Made by a program: the position numbers and the translations under genes. DNA of 64,000 bases from CAKZLS01 sp963786305 (GTDB lineage Bacteria; Pseudomonadota; Alphaproteobacteria; Rhodospirillales; Defluviicoccaceae), in contig CAWAYL010000008.1 of the NCBI GenBank assembly GCA_963786305.1, positions 62,001-126,000 of the forward strand. Reading direction: 5' to 3'. Under the pieces are notes generated by a model. It ran no database searches. It was not told the origin of the DNA and saw only the letters and a list, made by a program, of their open reading frames with translations. Positions 33,146 through 40,828 of this stretch are shown here, piece by piece (position 1 is the stretch's first letter; each line of letters opens with the position of its first letter).

Positions 33146-34323
33146 CCATCGACGTCGACAGGGCGAGGCGGGAAACCCCGGGCGCCGAGCGGGTGCTGCA
33201 TTTCAACAATGCGGGGGCCGCGCTGATGCCGAAACCGGTGATCGACGCGCACATCGATTATATACGCCTCGAGTCCGAGATCGGCGGTTACGAGGCGCAG
33301 GCCGCGCGCACCGAGGCGCTGGCGGCGACCTACGGGGCCATTGCCCGGCTGATCAACGCGGAGCCGGACGAAATCGCGCTGCTGGAAAACGCCACCCGGG
33401 CCTGGGACATGGCGTTCTACGGCATGGCGGCGGCGTTCGGCCCCGGCGACAGGATCCTCACCAGCGAAGCGGAATATGCCAGCAACGCCATCGCCTTTCT
33501 GCAGGTGGCCCGGCGCACCGGCGCGTCCGTCGAACCGGTCCCCAGCGATCCGTCCGGGGCACTGTCCGTCGCGGCGCTCGAGCGGATGATCGACGAACGG
33601 GTGCGCCTGATCGCCGTCACCCACGTGCCCACCAACGGCGGACTGGTCAATCCCGCGGCCGGGATCGGCGCGGTCGCCCGGGCGGCGGGGGTGCCGTTCC
33701 TGCTCGATGCCTGCCAGTCGGTCGGCCAGATGCCTATCGACGTGAACGCCATCGGGTGCGACATGCTGTCGGCCACCGGGCGCAAGTATCTGCGGGGGCC
33801 GCGCGGCACCGGATTTTTGTGGATTCGCGGCGATCTCGCGAACGGCATCGAGCCGCCGTTTCTCGATCTGCACGCGGCGACATGGACGGCGCGCGAGGAT
33901 TTCGAAATCCAGCCCGGCGCGCGCCGCTTCGAAACCTTCGAAGGCAACATCGCCGGGCGGATCGCGCTCGGCGTGGCGGTCCGCTATGCCCTCGATTGGG
34001 GGCTGGAGGCCATCGATGGCCGCGTCCGCTCGCTGGCGCGGTCGCTGCGGGACCGGCTATCGGCGATCCCGGGCGTTGTCGTCCGGGACCTGGGAGAAGA
34101 GCGCTGCGGCATCGTCACCTTCACGGCCGAGGATACACCGCCCGAAGCGATCCGGGCCGCGCTCGGCGAACGGTCCATCCACGTCTCCGTCTCGCCGCGC
34201 GCCTACACCCTCTACGACATGGAAAATCGCGGCCTCGCGTCCGTCGTGCGCGCCTCGGTGCACTATTACAATACCGAAGACGAGGTCGACCGCTTCTGCG
34301 CGGCGATCGAGGATCTCCTTTGA
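33142..34323 (+). CDS. class V aminotransferase (PLP-dependent, cysteine desulfurase-like fold)
   Basis: Intact 393-residue PLP enzyme. Visible: HFNNAGAALMPKPVIDAHID at the N-terminus, AEYASNAIAFLQVA, VTHVPTNGGLVNPA, LLDACQSVGQMPIDV and the PLP-lysine site SATGRKYLRGPRGTGF. The family covers cysteine desulfurases, isopenicillin-N epimerase-like and kynureninase-like enzymes; the GRKYLRGPRG motif and lack of an obvious catalytic Cys loop leave the substrate open. It is coupled to the ferredoxin-NADP reductase and ends 2 bases from the convergent EI gene. Confidence 0.78.
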   Translation: MTIDVDRARRETPGAERVLHFNNAGAALMPKPVIDAHIDYIRLESEIGGYEAQAARTEALAATYGAIARLINAEPDEIALLENATRAWDMAFYGMAAAFGPGDRILTSEAEYASNAIAFLQVARRTGASVEPVPSDPSGALSVAALERMIDERVRLIAVTHVPTNGGLVNPAAGIGAVARAAGVPFLLDACQSVGQMPIDVNAIGCDMLSATGRKYLRGPRGTGFLWIRGDLANGIEPPFLDLHAATWTAREDFEIQPGARRFETFEGNIAGRIALGVAVRYALDWGLEAIDGRVRSLARSLRDRLSAIPGVVVRDLGEERCGIVTFTAEDTPPEAIRAALGERSIHVSVSPRAYTLYDMENRGLASVVRASVHYYNTEDEVDRFCAAIEDLL

Positions 34324-34325
34324 TT

Positions 34326-36101
34326 TCAGTCCGCTTCGTTGAATTCCTCGATCAAGGTCTGGATCCGCATGGGATCCATCTGCTCCATGACCATCTGCGC
34401 CCGCCGGCTGGCGCCGACGAGATTGAGATCGAGAATGGTTTTCTTCACGCGCGGCACATTGCTCGCGGTCATCGAAAGCTCGCGCAGCCCCAAGCCCAGC
34501 ATCAATCCGGTATACCGGGGATCGCCGGCGATCTCGCCGCATACGCTGACCGGAATGCGGGCGCGGAGCGCCGCCGCGACAGCGAACTGGATAAGCCGCA
34601 GCACGCCCGGGTGCAGGGGATTATAGAGGTGGGCGACCCGCTCGTCGCCGCGGTCGATGGCGAGCGTGTACATGGTCAGATCGTTGGAGCCGATCGCGAA
34701 GAAATCGCTGACCTGGGCGAGGGCGTCGGCGGCGAGCGCCGCTCCCGGCACCTCGATCATGCAGCCGAGCGGCGGCAGGGCAATGGGAATGGGAATGTTG
34801 CGGCGATGCAGCCGCCGCGCCGCGCGCGCCAGGATTTCGCGCGACGTGCGGATCTCAGAGACGGTGGTCACCATCGGCAGAAGAATACGCACATCGCCGT
34901 AGGCGGCGGCGCGCAAAATGGCGCGGAATTGCGTTTCCAGGAATTCCGGACGGGCGAGCGACAGCCGGATGCCGCGCAATCCGAGCGTCGACGACGCGCT
35001 CTCGCCGAACTCGCCCACCAGACCGGCGGCGCTCTTGTTGCCGCCGAAATCGGCGGTGCGGATCGTTACGGGGTATCCGTCGCTCTGTTCGATCAGGCCG
35101 CGGAACTCTTCGAATTGTTCGTCTTCGCTCGGCATGGTCGCGCGGTTCATGAACATGAACTCGCTGCGCAGAAGACCGATTCCGCTGGCGCCGACGAGGG
35201 TGACATTAGCCATCTCGAGCGGCAACTCGACGTTGGCCTGAAGGCTGATCTCGACGCCGTCGCGGGTGACCGCGCGTTGCTTGGCCAACCGGTTGAGCCG
35301 CTTTTTCTCTCTCAATCGTTCGTCGCGGCGCCGCTGGAACGCGTCGAGCGATTGTTCGCTGGGGTTGACGACGATTTGTCCGAGATCACCGTCGACAAGG
35401 ATCTGATCGCCGGATTGGACCGCTCCCATCAGCCCGGACGCGCCAAGCACGGCGGGAAGACCGAGGGCGAGCGCCATGATCGCCGTGTGGCTCTGCGCCC
35501 CTCCCACCTGGGTCGCGATGGCGACGACCTTGCGCGGGTCCAGTTGCGCCGTGTCGGCCGGGGTCAGTTCCTCGGCGACGATGACGCTGCCCTTGGGCAC
35601 CGTGGAAAGATGTTTGACCGAGGCCTTCGACAGGTGGTGAAGGAGACGTTTGCCGACCTCGCGGATGTCCTCGCTGCGCGCCGCCAGATAGGGGTCGTGC
35701 ATCGCCTCGAATTGACGGACGATGGCTCCGACTTCGGCCTGCACCGCCGCTTCCGCGTTGATCCGATCATCGGCTATGCGGTCCCTGGCGCCGCGCACCA
35801 GTCGCGAATCCTTGAGCATATGAATATAGGCGTCGAGCAGATAGCCGAATTCGTTCGACGTGAGATTGGAGGCCGTGTTGAGGTGGCCGCGTGCCTTCGA
35901 TCGCAGCCGGGCCATCTGCCGCCGGGCACGATCGACGGCGCTTTTCAGTCTTTTCTGTTCGTCGAGGACGTGGGACCCCGAAATGCTGTACTCGGGAACG
36001 TCGAGCGCGCCGCTTTCGCGAACGTGAACGGTCCCAATTCCGATTCCGGGCGAGACGCCGAGGCCTTCGATGACCCGATCGCTCGCTCTGTCCTCGGCCA
36101 T
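34326..36101 (-). CDS. ptsI: phosphoenolpyruvate-protein phosphotransferase (Enzyme I)
   Basis: A 591-residue EI without an N-terminal GAF domain. It autophosphorylates from PEP and passes phosphate to HPr. The phospho-histidine site is GGAQSHTAIMALALGLPAV; the PEP barrel has GASGIGLLRSEFMFMNRATM, FAIGSNDLTMYTLAIDRGDE and the catalytic Cys site VSVCGEIAGDP. The usual TxDxGGDK motif reads RTADFGGNKSA, with Asp replaced by Asn. ATG 36101 is chosen for its GAGGGAG ribosome site and because family similarity begins there; upstream in-frame ATGs exist at 36146 and 36185. It is last in the chvI-to-ptsI run. Confidence 0.88.
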   Translation of the reverse strand: MAEDRASDRVIEGLGVSPGIGIGTVHVRESGALDVPEYSISGSHVLDEQKRLKSAVDRARRQMARLRSKARGHLNTASNLTSNEFGYLLDAYIHMLKDSRLVRGARDRIADDRINAEAAVQAEVGAIVRQFEAMHDPYLAARSEDIREVGKRLLHHLSKASVKHLSTVPKGSVIVAEELTPADTAQLDPRKVVAIATQVGGAQSHTAIMALALGLPAVLGASGLMGAVQSGDQILVDGDLGQIVVNPSEQSLDAFQRRRDERLREKKRLNRLAKQRAVTRDGVEISLQANVELPLEMANVTLVGASGIGLLRSEFMFMNRATMPSEDEQFEEFRGLIEQSDGYPVTIRTADFGGNKSAAGLVGEFGESASSTLGLRGIRLSLARPEFLETQFRAILRAAAYGDVRILLPMVTTVSEIRTSREILARAARRLHRRNIPIPIALPPLGCMIEVPGAALAADALAQVSDFFAIGSNDLTMYTLAIDRGDERVAHLYNPLHPGVLRLIQFAVAAALRARIPVSVCGEIAGDPRYTGLMLGLGLRELSMTASNVPRVKKTILDLNLVGASRRAQMVMEQMDPMRIQTLIEEFNEAD

Positions 36102-36195
36102 GGTCGCTCCCTCGCCTATTGCTTCTGTTGCGATATTTTCTGGCATATCGGCGATATGCGCAGAACCATCTCTTTTTTGGTCCAATAGCGTCTAC

Positions 36196-36489
36196 TCAAT
36201 CTTCTTCAAATCCGGCCTCGACCACGCCGCCGAGAACCTCGATGGCTTCCACGGCCTCGCGGCCGCTCGCGGTAATTTCAATTGCGGTTCCGGGTCCGGC
36301 GCCCAGCATCATCAATCCGAGAATGGACCGTCCGGATACCGTCTGGCCGCGCTTGGTCACCGTGATTTCGGCATCGAATCCGGTCGCCAGCTTGACGAAT
36401 TTCGCGGCGGCGCGGGCATGCAATCCTCTTTGATTGGCTATGATGGCGGTGCAACGCAGAATATTTCCGTCGCGGCTGTAGTCGATCAT
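36196..36489 (-). CDS. ptsH: HPr family phosphocarrier protein
   Basis: A 97-residue HPr. The phosphorylated histidine is in NQRGLHARAAAKFVKLATGF, and the regulatory serine that HPr kinase targets is in SGRSILGLMMLGAGPGT. It relays phosphate from EI to EIIA proteins. It lies 8 bases downstream of the EIIA gene. Since no sugar-transporting EIIB/EIIC is seen, a regulatory role is most likely, as in other Alphaproteobacteria. Its serine should be the substrate of the HprK encoded upstream. Confidence 0.93.
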   Translation of the reverse strand: MIDYSRDGNILRCTAIIANQRGLHARAAAKFVKLATGFDAEITVTKRGQTVSGRSILGLMMLGAGPGTAIEITASGREAVEAIEVLGGVVEAGFEED

Positions 36490-36497
36490 TTGCGAAA

Positions 36498-36905
36498 TCA
36501 GGTCTCGTCCTGTGTCAGGAGGCGTGAAGCGATATTGATGTATTTGCGGCCCGCTTCCTGGGCGCTTTGCGCCGCTTCTTCCAAGGACTGGGTTTGACGG
36601 ACGCTGACCAGTTTGATCAGCATCGGCAGGTTGACGCCGGCGAGGACCTCGACATTGGCCTTGTCCATGATCGAAATGGCCAGATTGGAGGGCGTCCCTC
36701 CGAACATATCCGTCAGCAAGATCACACCGTTGCCTTCTTCCGCCTTGGCGACGCACTCGAGGATGTAAATGCGGCGCTGCTCCATATCGTCGTCCGGACC
36801 GATACAGACCGCGGAAATATTGACCTGCGGGCCCACCACGTGCTCAAGCGCGGCAATAAATTCCTCGGCCAAACGACCGTGAGTGACGAGCACCATTCCA
36901 ATCAT
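36498..36905 (-). CDS. PTS EIIA of the mannose/fructose (ManX) type
   Basis: A 135-residue EIIA-Man domain protein. The active histidine lies in GMVLVTHGRLAEEFIAALEH near residue 9, and the family block VILLTDMFGGTPSNLAISIM follows. It accepts phosphate from HPr; without a membrane partner it probably acts as a regulatory phosphate sink. It sits between hprK and ptsH, as in the alphaproteobacterial ChvGI-PTS clusters. The start ATG 36905 is the only good one. Confidence 0.9.
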   Translation of the reverse strand: MIGMVLVTHGRLAEEFIAALEHVVGPQVNISAVCIGPDDDMEQRRIYILECVAKAEEGNGVILLTDMFGGTPSNLAISIMDKANVEVLAGVNLPMLIKLVSVRQTQSLEEAAQSAQEAGRKYINIASRLLTQDET

Positions 36906-37193
36906 TTTATCATTGAATCCATAAATCGTCGTCTACAAGTCGTGAATGCGATCTACCCAGGTCCCCGTAATGTGGCCGCACCCGTTGTCCGCGCTCTCCA
37001 AACCAGACATAGACGAATAGACGGGGGACGAATAGACCGGGTTTGTCTTCCGATCCGTAATGTCCCTCGAAATTTCGTTTCTAATGTCCGGCCATGCCGG
37101 TGATCGGCGATACCGGCCGCACATTTTTACCGGCCGCCGGCAACGGGCGGTCCGGAAACGCGGCGTTTAATCCGTTGGCGGTCATGGCATCTC
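36906..37193. other. 288-base spacer between hprK and EIIA; no gene seen
   Basis: No convincing reading frame or RNA is visible. It holds a near-tandem repeat of GACGAATAGAC (around 37012 and 37025) and several GC-rich inverted segments around 37086-37145. In many Alphaproteobacteria rapZ occupies this position between hprK and the EIIA gene; no trace of it was recognised here. Confidence 0.5.
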
Positions 37194-37628
37194 TCATGAG
37201 ACACTGGATAGTCCGCCAGTGCACAGGCGAACCGCGAGCCGAACCTTGGCGGGGGCCGACGGTTCGAATGATAAGAGCTTAAATACGGGCAGGGCAACGC
37301 CGAGGATCCGGACGCGCGCGGGCTCTGGCATTCTCGGCACCTCATCCGGCGGCACAAGGTCGATAACCGTCGACAATTCGATGGAATCCAGCGGATCGAT
37401 CCGGAGGATCCCCAGTCCGCGAACCTCGAGCATACCCCGAAGCGCCGCTGGTGCCACGGCGACAAGCCGATCATCGCGGACCGTCAGTTCGGTCTGGTCG
37501 TCGGCGACCAACAAGCCGCCGTCTTCGATCAGACGCAGCGCAAGGTCCGATTTGCCGCTAGCGGACGGCCCTCTCAACAGCACGCCGCGACCGCCGATCG
37601 AGACGCAGGTGCCGGGTACCCGCATCAT
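37194..37628 (-). CDS. hprK: HPr kinase/phosphorylase, short alphaproteobacterial form
   Basis: A 144-residue HprK containing only the C-terminal catalytic domain. Walker A is RGVLLRGPSASGKSDLALRL, followed by LIEDGGLLVADDQTEL; the signature LEVRGLGILRID is the conserved HprK motif 2. It phosphorylates the regulatory serine of HPr. The N-terminal domain of Firmicutes HprK is missing, as is normal in Alphaproteobacteria. It is separated from the upstream chvG stop by the 270-bp palindromic element. ATG 37628 and the next codon (ATG 37625) are both possible starts. Confidence 0.88.
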   Translation of the reverse strand: MMRVPGTCVSIGGRGVLLRGPSASGKSDLALRLIEDGGLLVADDQTELTVRDDRLVAVAPAALRGMLEVRGLGILRIDPLDSIELSTVIDLVPPDEVPRMPEPARVRILGVALPVFKLLSFEPSAPAKVRLAVRLCTGGLSSVS

Positions 37629-37667
37629 GCGCCGAAACCTGATGCCATCCGAAGACTCCGTCAGCCC

Positions 37668-37937
37668 CTAGTGGTTCGGATCTAACATATGGTACCCATA
37701 CGACGGCCTTCCGAGTTCCGCTGGTTAGGCGCGTGGCGCGGCGTGATGCTGTCGCATCACAAGCGCCGCGCAACGACACCAGGGGGCTCGGAAGGCCGCC
37801 CTTCGGGTCGCGTTTCGCACTCCCTCGGGGCGTCGGACGCGCTTGACGATGGATCCCCATCGCCGGCGCGCGCCCTCCTGCCGAGGGAGTGCGAAACGCG
37901 ATCGTATGGGTACCATATGTCAGATCCGGACCACTAG
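37668..37937. repeat. 270-bp structured palindromic element, copy 1
   Basis: The ends are 35-bp inverted repeats (37668-37702 and 37903-37937), matching at 33 of 35 positions and beginning CTAG. Inside are two hairpin arms: arm 1 pairs 37704-37715 with 37787-37798 (12 bp), and arm 2 pairs 37809-37828 with 37881-37900 (20 bp, perfect). Together they would form a three-way junction in DNA or RNA. The right CTAG includes the chvG TAG stop codon. The same 270-bp element lies inverted at 55851-56120. Short reading frames across it are probably fortuitous. Confidence 0.9.
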
Positions 37938-39550
37938 TTGAGAGGAAGTTGGACGACGAACCGGGCACCGCCGGGATCGCCGTTATTGCGGCGAATGGTC
38001 TCGGCGAAAATCTTGCCGCCATGGGCCTCGACGATCTGTTTGGAAATGCTCAAGCCCAATCCGGAATGCGTGCCGAATTTTTCGCCATGGGGCCGGTCGG
38101 AATAGAAGCGCGCGAAAATCTCCGACTCCTTGCCTTCGGAAATTCCCGGTCCTTCGTCCACGACCTCCGCGATCACCACTCCGTTCCGCCTCGTGGCCTT
38201 GAGGGTAATGGTGCCGTTGGGCGGGCTGAACGATACGGCATTGGCGATAAGGTTCCGGAAAACCTGAACCAGGCGGCCCTCCATGCCGTTCACGACCATG
38301 TTGCGCTTGCCGTGCAGTTCGGTTCGCAGGCGGATGTCCCTGGAGGCTCGGGCGGTCCGGGTGATGTCGGCCAAGGTGGCAAGCATCTCCCCGATATCGG
38401 TGGGTTCCGAGTGTTCACGCAACAGCTCGGCATCGAGCCGGGAGGCGTCGGAAATGTCGCTGATCAGCCGGTCCAGGCGGTGGACGTCGTCCTCGATGAT
38501 CCGCATCAGCTTTTCGCGCCGCTCGTGATCGGTGATGCGGGCCGCCGTTTCAACGGCGCTTTTAAGTGACGTCAGGGGGTTTTTGATCTCATGGGCGACG
38601 TCGGCGGCGAAACGCTCGATGGCGTCCATCCGCAACCTCAACGCTTCGGTCATTTCCCGCAGCGAGACCGCGAGCTGACCGATTTCATCACGGCGGTGAG
38701 CGAAATCGGGAATTTTGAGGGTGCGCGACCGATCCGAGCGCACCCGTTCAGCCGCCCGGGCGAGGCGCAGAATGGGGCGGGCGATGGTGCCGGCCAGATA
38801 TATCGAGAGCAAGATGGTGATCGCCAAGGCGATGGCGAACACCTTGAGAATGTCGAGCCGGACTTGCAGGACCGCGGCGTCGATCTCCCGCGAATCCCGG
38901 GTCAGCATCAGCGCGGCGAGCACTTGCTTGTAGTGCTGAACCGGGACGGCGACACTGAGCACCTCGCCGCCGTCGGGCACGATCCGAACCATTTCCGCCG
39001 TTTCACCGGCCAGCGCCTCGATAACCTCGGCGTAGTCTCCCGCCGATTGCCGCTGCTTCTCCTCGTAAGTCGGCAGCGTTTCCGACGTCGACAACCGTTT
39101 GGCGACACGATCGTAGATGGCAAGGAGGGTGGTGAAGGGCTTCCGCCGAACTTCCGCCGGTGGCGGCAGTTCCTCGATTTCAACGCTGCCGCCGGGGCCG
39201 GCCAACATCTGGCTGTCGGCCACCAGTTCGCCGTCATTGTTGAACAATCGCGCCCGGGTGGCGGAGGCTTCGACGACACGGCGGACCATCTGCTGGGCGA
39301 TCCGGGCGGCAAGAATGTCGCCGCCGGTGGCATCGGTGGTCGCCGCGCCTTCACCGAGCGCCGCCGCGAACAGATCCGCCTGCGTCTGCAATGCCGCCAA
39401 CTCCGCCGCGATCAACCTCTGGCGGTATTCGTCCAGATACAGCATGCCGGCGACCAGGACAACGAGCGCCAATACGTTTACGGCCAGTATCCGCCGTGTA
39501 ATCGGAGAGATGGCTCGTTTCTGGCCCGGCTTTCCCGTGTCATGGGCCAT
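37934..39550 (-). CDS. chvG: sensor histidine kinase ChvG
   Basis: A 538-residue inner-membrane kinase. A first membrane span lies at residues ~22-41 (ILAVNVLALVVLVAGMLYL), then a periplasmic stimulus-sensing domain, a second span near 275 (VFAIALAITILLSIYLAGTI), HAMP, the H-box AADVAHEIKNPLTSLKSAVE, and ATP-binding N, G1 and G2 boxes (NLIANAVSFSPP, DEGPGI, GLGLSI). ChvG senses acidity or envelope stress in rhizobia and phosphorylates ChvI. It ends in the terminal CTAG of the palindromic element. The gap from chvI is 11 bases. Confidence 0.93.
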   Translation of the reverse strand: MAHDTGKPGQKRAISPITRRILAVNVLALVVLVAGMLYLDEYRQRLIAAELAALQTQADLFAAALGEGAATTDATGGDILAARIAQQMVRRVVEASATRARLFNNDGELVADSQMLAGPGGSVEIEELPPPAEVRRKPFTTLLAIYDRVAKRLSTSETLPTYEEKQRQSAGDYAEVIEALAGETAEMVRIVPDGGEVLSVAVPVQHYKQVLAALMLTRDSREIDAAVLQVRLDILKVFAIALAITILLSIYLAGTIARPILRLARAAERVRSDRSRTLKIPDFAHRRDEIGQLAVSLREMTEALRLRMDAIERFAADVAHEIKNPLTSLKSAVETAARITDHERREKLMRIIEDDVHRLDRLISDISDASRLDAELLREHSEPTDIGEMLATLADITRTARASRDIRLRTELHGKRNMVVNGMEGRLVQVFRNLIANAVSFSPPNGTITLKATRRNGVVIAEVVDEGPGISEGKESEIFARFYSDRPHGEKFGTHSGLGLSISKQIVEAHGGKIFAETIRRNNGDPGGARFVVQLPLN

Positions 39551-39561
39551 TTTTCAACTAG

Positions 39562-40254
39562 TCAGATTGCGCGATAGCGATATCCAACCCCGTATAAGGT
39601 CTCGATCTGCGCGAAATCGTTGTCCACGTCTTTAAACTTTTTGCGCAATCTTTTTATGTGACTGTCAATGGTCCGGTCGTCAACGTATATGTTTTCGCCA
39701 TAGGCGGCATCGATCAACTGGTCGCGGCTTTTCACGTGACCCGGGCGCCGTGCCAATGTTTCCACCAAAAGGAATTCCGTGACCGTCAAGTTGACCGACG
39801 TTCCCCGCCACGTGCACATATGCCGTCCTTGATCGAGAAGCAGGTCTCCCCGGCGCACCATGCCGGTTTCGCCGAGGACTTCCGGCGCGGCGCCCCGACG
39901 CCGCAGAACCGCGCGAATGCGCTCGATCAGCAGCTGCTGTGAGAACGGCTTAGTGATGTAGTCGTCGGCACCCATGCGAAAGCCGAGGACTTCGTCGACC
40001 TCTTCGTCTTTTGATGTCAGAAAAATGACCGGCAGCATGGTTTGCTGGCGAAGCCGATGCAGAAGTTCCATGCCGTCCATGCGCGGCATCTTGATATCGA
40101 GGACGGCAAGATCGACGGGTTGCCGGGAAAGACCCGACAGGGCTTCATTACCGTCGGTATACGTATGAACGTCGTAACCCTCGGCTTCCAGGGCCATGGA
40201 CACCGAGGTCAGAATATGTCGATCATCGTCGACGAGGGCAATAATCTCGGCCAC
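39562..40254 (-). CDS. chvI: response regulator ChvI
   Basis: A 230-residue OmpR/PhoB-type regulator. The receiver domain shows IALVDDDRHILTSVSMALEA, phospho-Asp in LAVLDIKMPRMDGMELLHRL and the Lys switch ADDYITKPF; the winged helix shows VKSRDQLIDAAYG and TIDSHIKRLRKKFKDVD. The start is taken as GTG 40254 (VAEIIALVDDD) behind AAGGA; the frame is open further upstream but without similarity. It heads the chvI-chvG-hprK-EIIA-HPr-EI run; the 150-base upstream gap should hold the promoter. Confidence 0.93.
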   Translation of the reverse strand: MAEIIALVDDDRHILTSVSMALEAEGYDVHTYTDGNEALSGLSRQPVDLAVLDIKMPRMDGMELLHRLRQQTMLPVIFLTSKDEEVDEVLGFRMGADDYITKPFSQQLLIERIRAVLRRRGAAPEVLGETGMVRRGDLLLDQGRHMCTWRGTSVNLTVTEFLLVETLARRPGHVKSRDQLIDAAYGENIYVDDRTIDSHIKRLRKKFKDVDNDFAQIETLYGVGYRYRAI

Positions 40255-40405
40255 CGGGCTGTTTTCCTTTGCGATCAGCACACTTGATAAATGGGGGCGC
40301 CACCATCCCGCCGCCATCGTTTGCACGAGTTGACGGCCCATTTGTGGCCAAATTATAGCCTGTGCCCGCTATCGGCGCTTGCGCATCGGCGGTGCAACCC
40401 GACGT

Positions 40406-40684
40406 TTACCGGCCTAATTCGCCGGTCATCGGATTGCTGTAGACCCGTGCGCGCTTCCCGTGCTTGTTGCGCGCCGCTATTTCGTAATGACCGTGGACGC
40501 GCTCGATCTCGCGGAAATCATGATACCCCTGATCCTCAAGCCCTCGAATGATATCCGAAAGTGCAAATTTGTCCTGTCCCGGTTCAACGTCCGGTTCCGC
40601 TCGCTCGCGCGACCAGGCAATCTTCGGGCTCACGCCGCTGAGCATAAGACTGACCGCCACGCTCGGTCCGAAGGCCTTCTTCAT
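40406..40684 (-). CDS. small secreted PepSY-like protein
   Basis: A 92-residue protein with a short signal-like N-terminus (MKKAFGPSVAVSLMLSGVSP) and a PepSY-type domain: LSDIIRGLEDQGYHDFREIE, then HGHYEIAARNKHGKRARVYS and the ending NPMTGELGR. PepSY domains are small periplasmic or membrane modules often linked to protease inhibition or sensing. ATG 40684 is chosen for the signal peptide. It lies just upstream of chvI in the same direction, with a 150-base gap, so co-regulation is possible but unproven. Confidence 0.7.
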   Translation of the reverse strand: MKKAFGPSVAVSLMLSGVSPKIAWSRERAEPDVEPGQDKFALSDIIRGLEDQGYHDFREIERVHGHYEIAARNKHGKRARVYSNPMTGELGR

Positions 40685-40772
40685 GCACCAATCTCCCTGG
40701 ACGGCATGGATCACTGTCGGGTCGGTGCATAGTAGGGGTTGTCGCCGCGCGCAAGTATAATCGCGTTGATCG

Positions 40773-40828
40773 CTAGGGCGTGCCTATCATATATGGAAGG
40801 GTACCACATGTAGGATCCAGACCCCTAG
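40773..40828. repeat. short degenerate relative of the palindromic element
   Basis: A 56-bp imperfect palindrome bounded by CTAG at both ends (40773-40776, 40825-40828). Its right part (GGTACC..ATG..GGATCC..) resembles the termini of the 270-bp element, but the two internal arms are missing. The last base directly precedes the ATG of the EamA transporter, so it covers that gene's ribosome-binding region. Confidence 0.6.

Noticed and set aside
33756..36188. An 810-codon + strand frame opposite the EI gene
   Set aside because: It overlaps both the aminotransferase and EI, which have full family motifs. It shows no domain of its own.
37725..37916. A 63-codon frame inside the palindromic element, similar to one in copy 2 (55854-56063)
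   Set aside because: Both follow from the shared element sequence. There is no ribosome site, and changes between copies preserve base pairing rather than protein properties.
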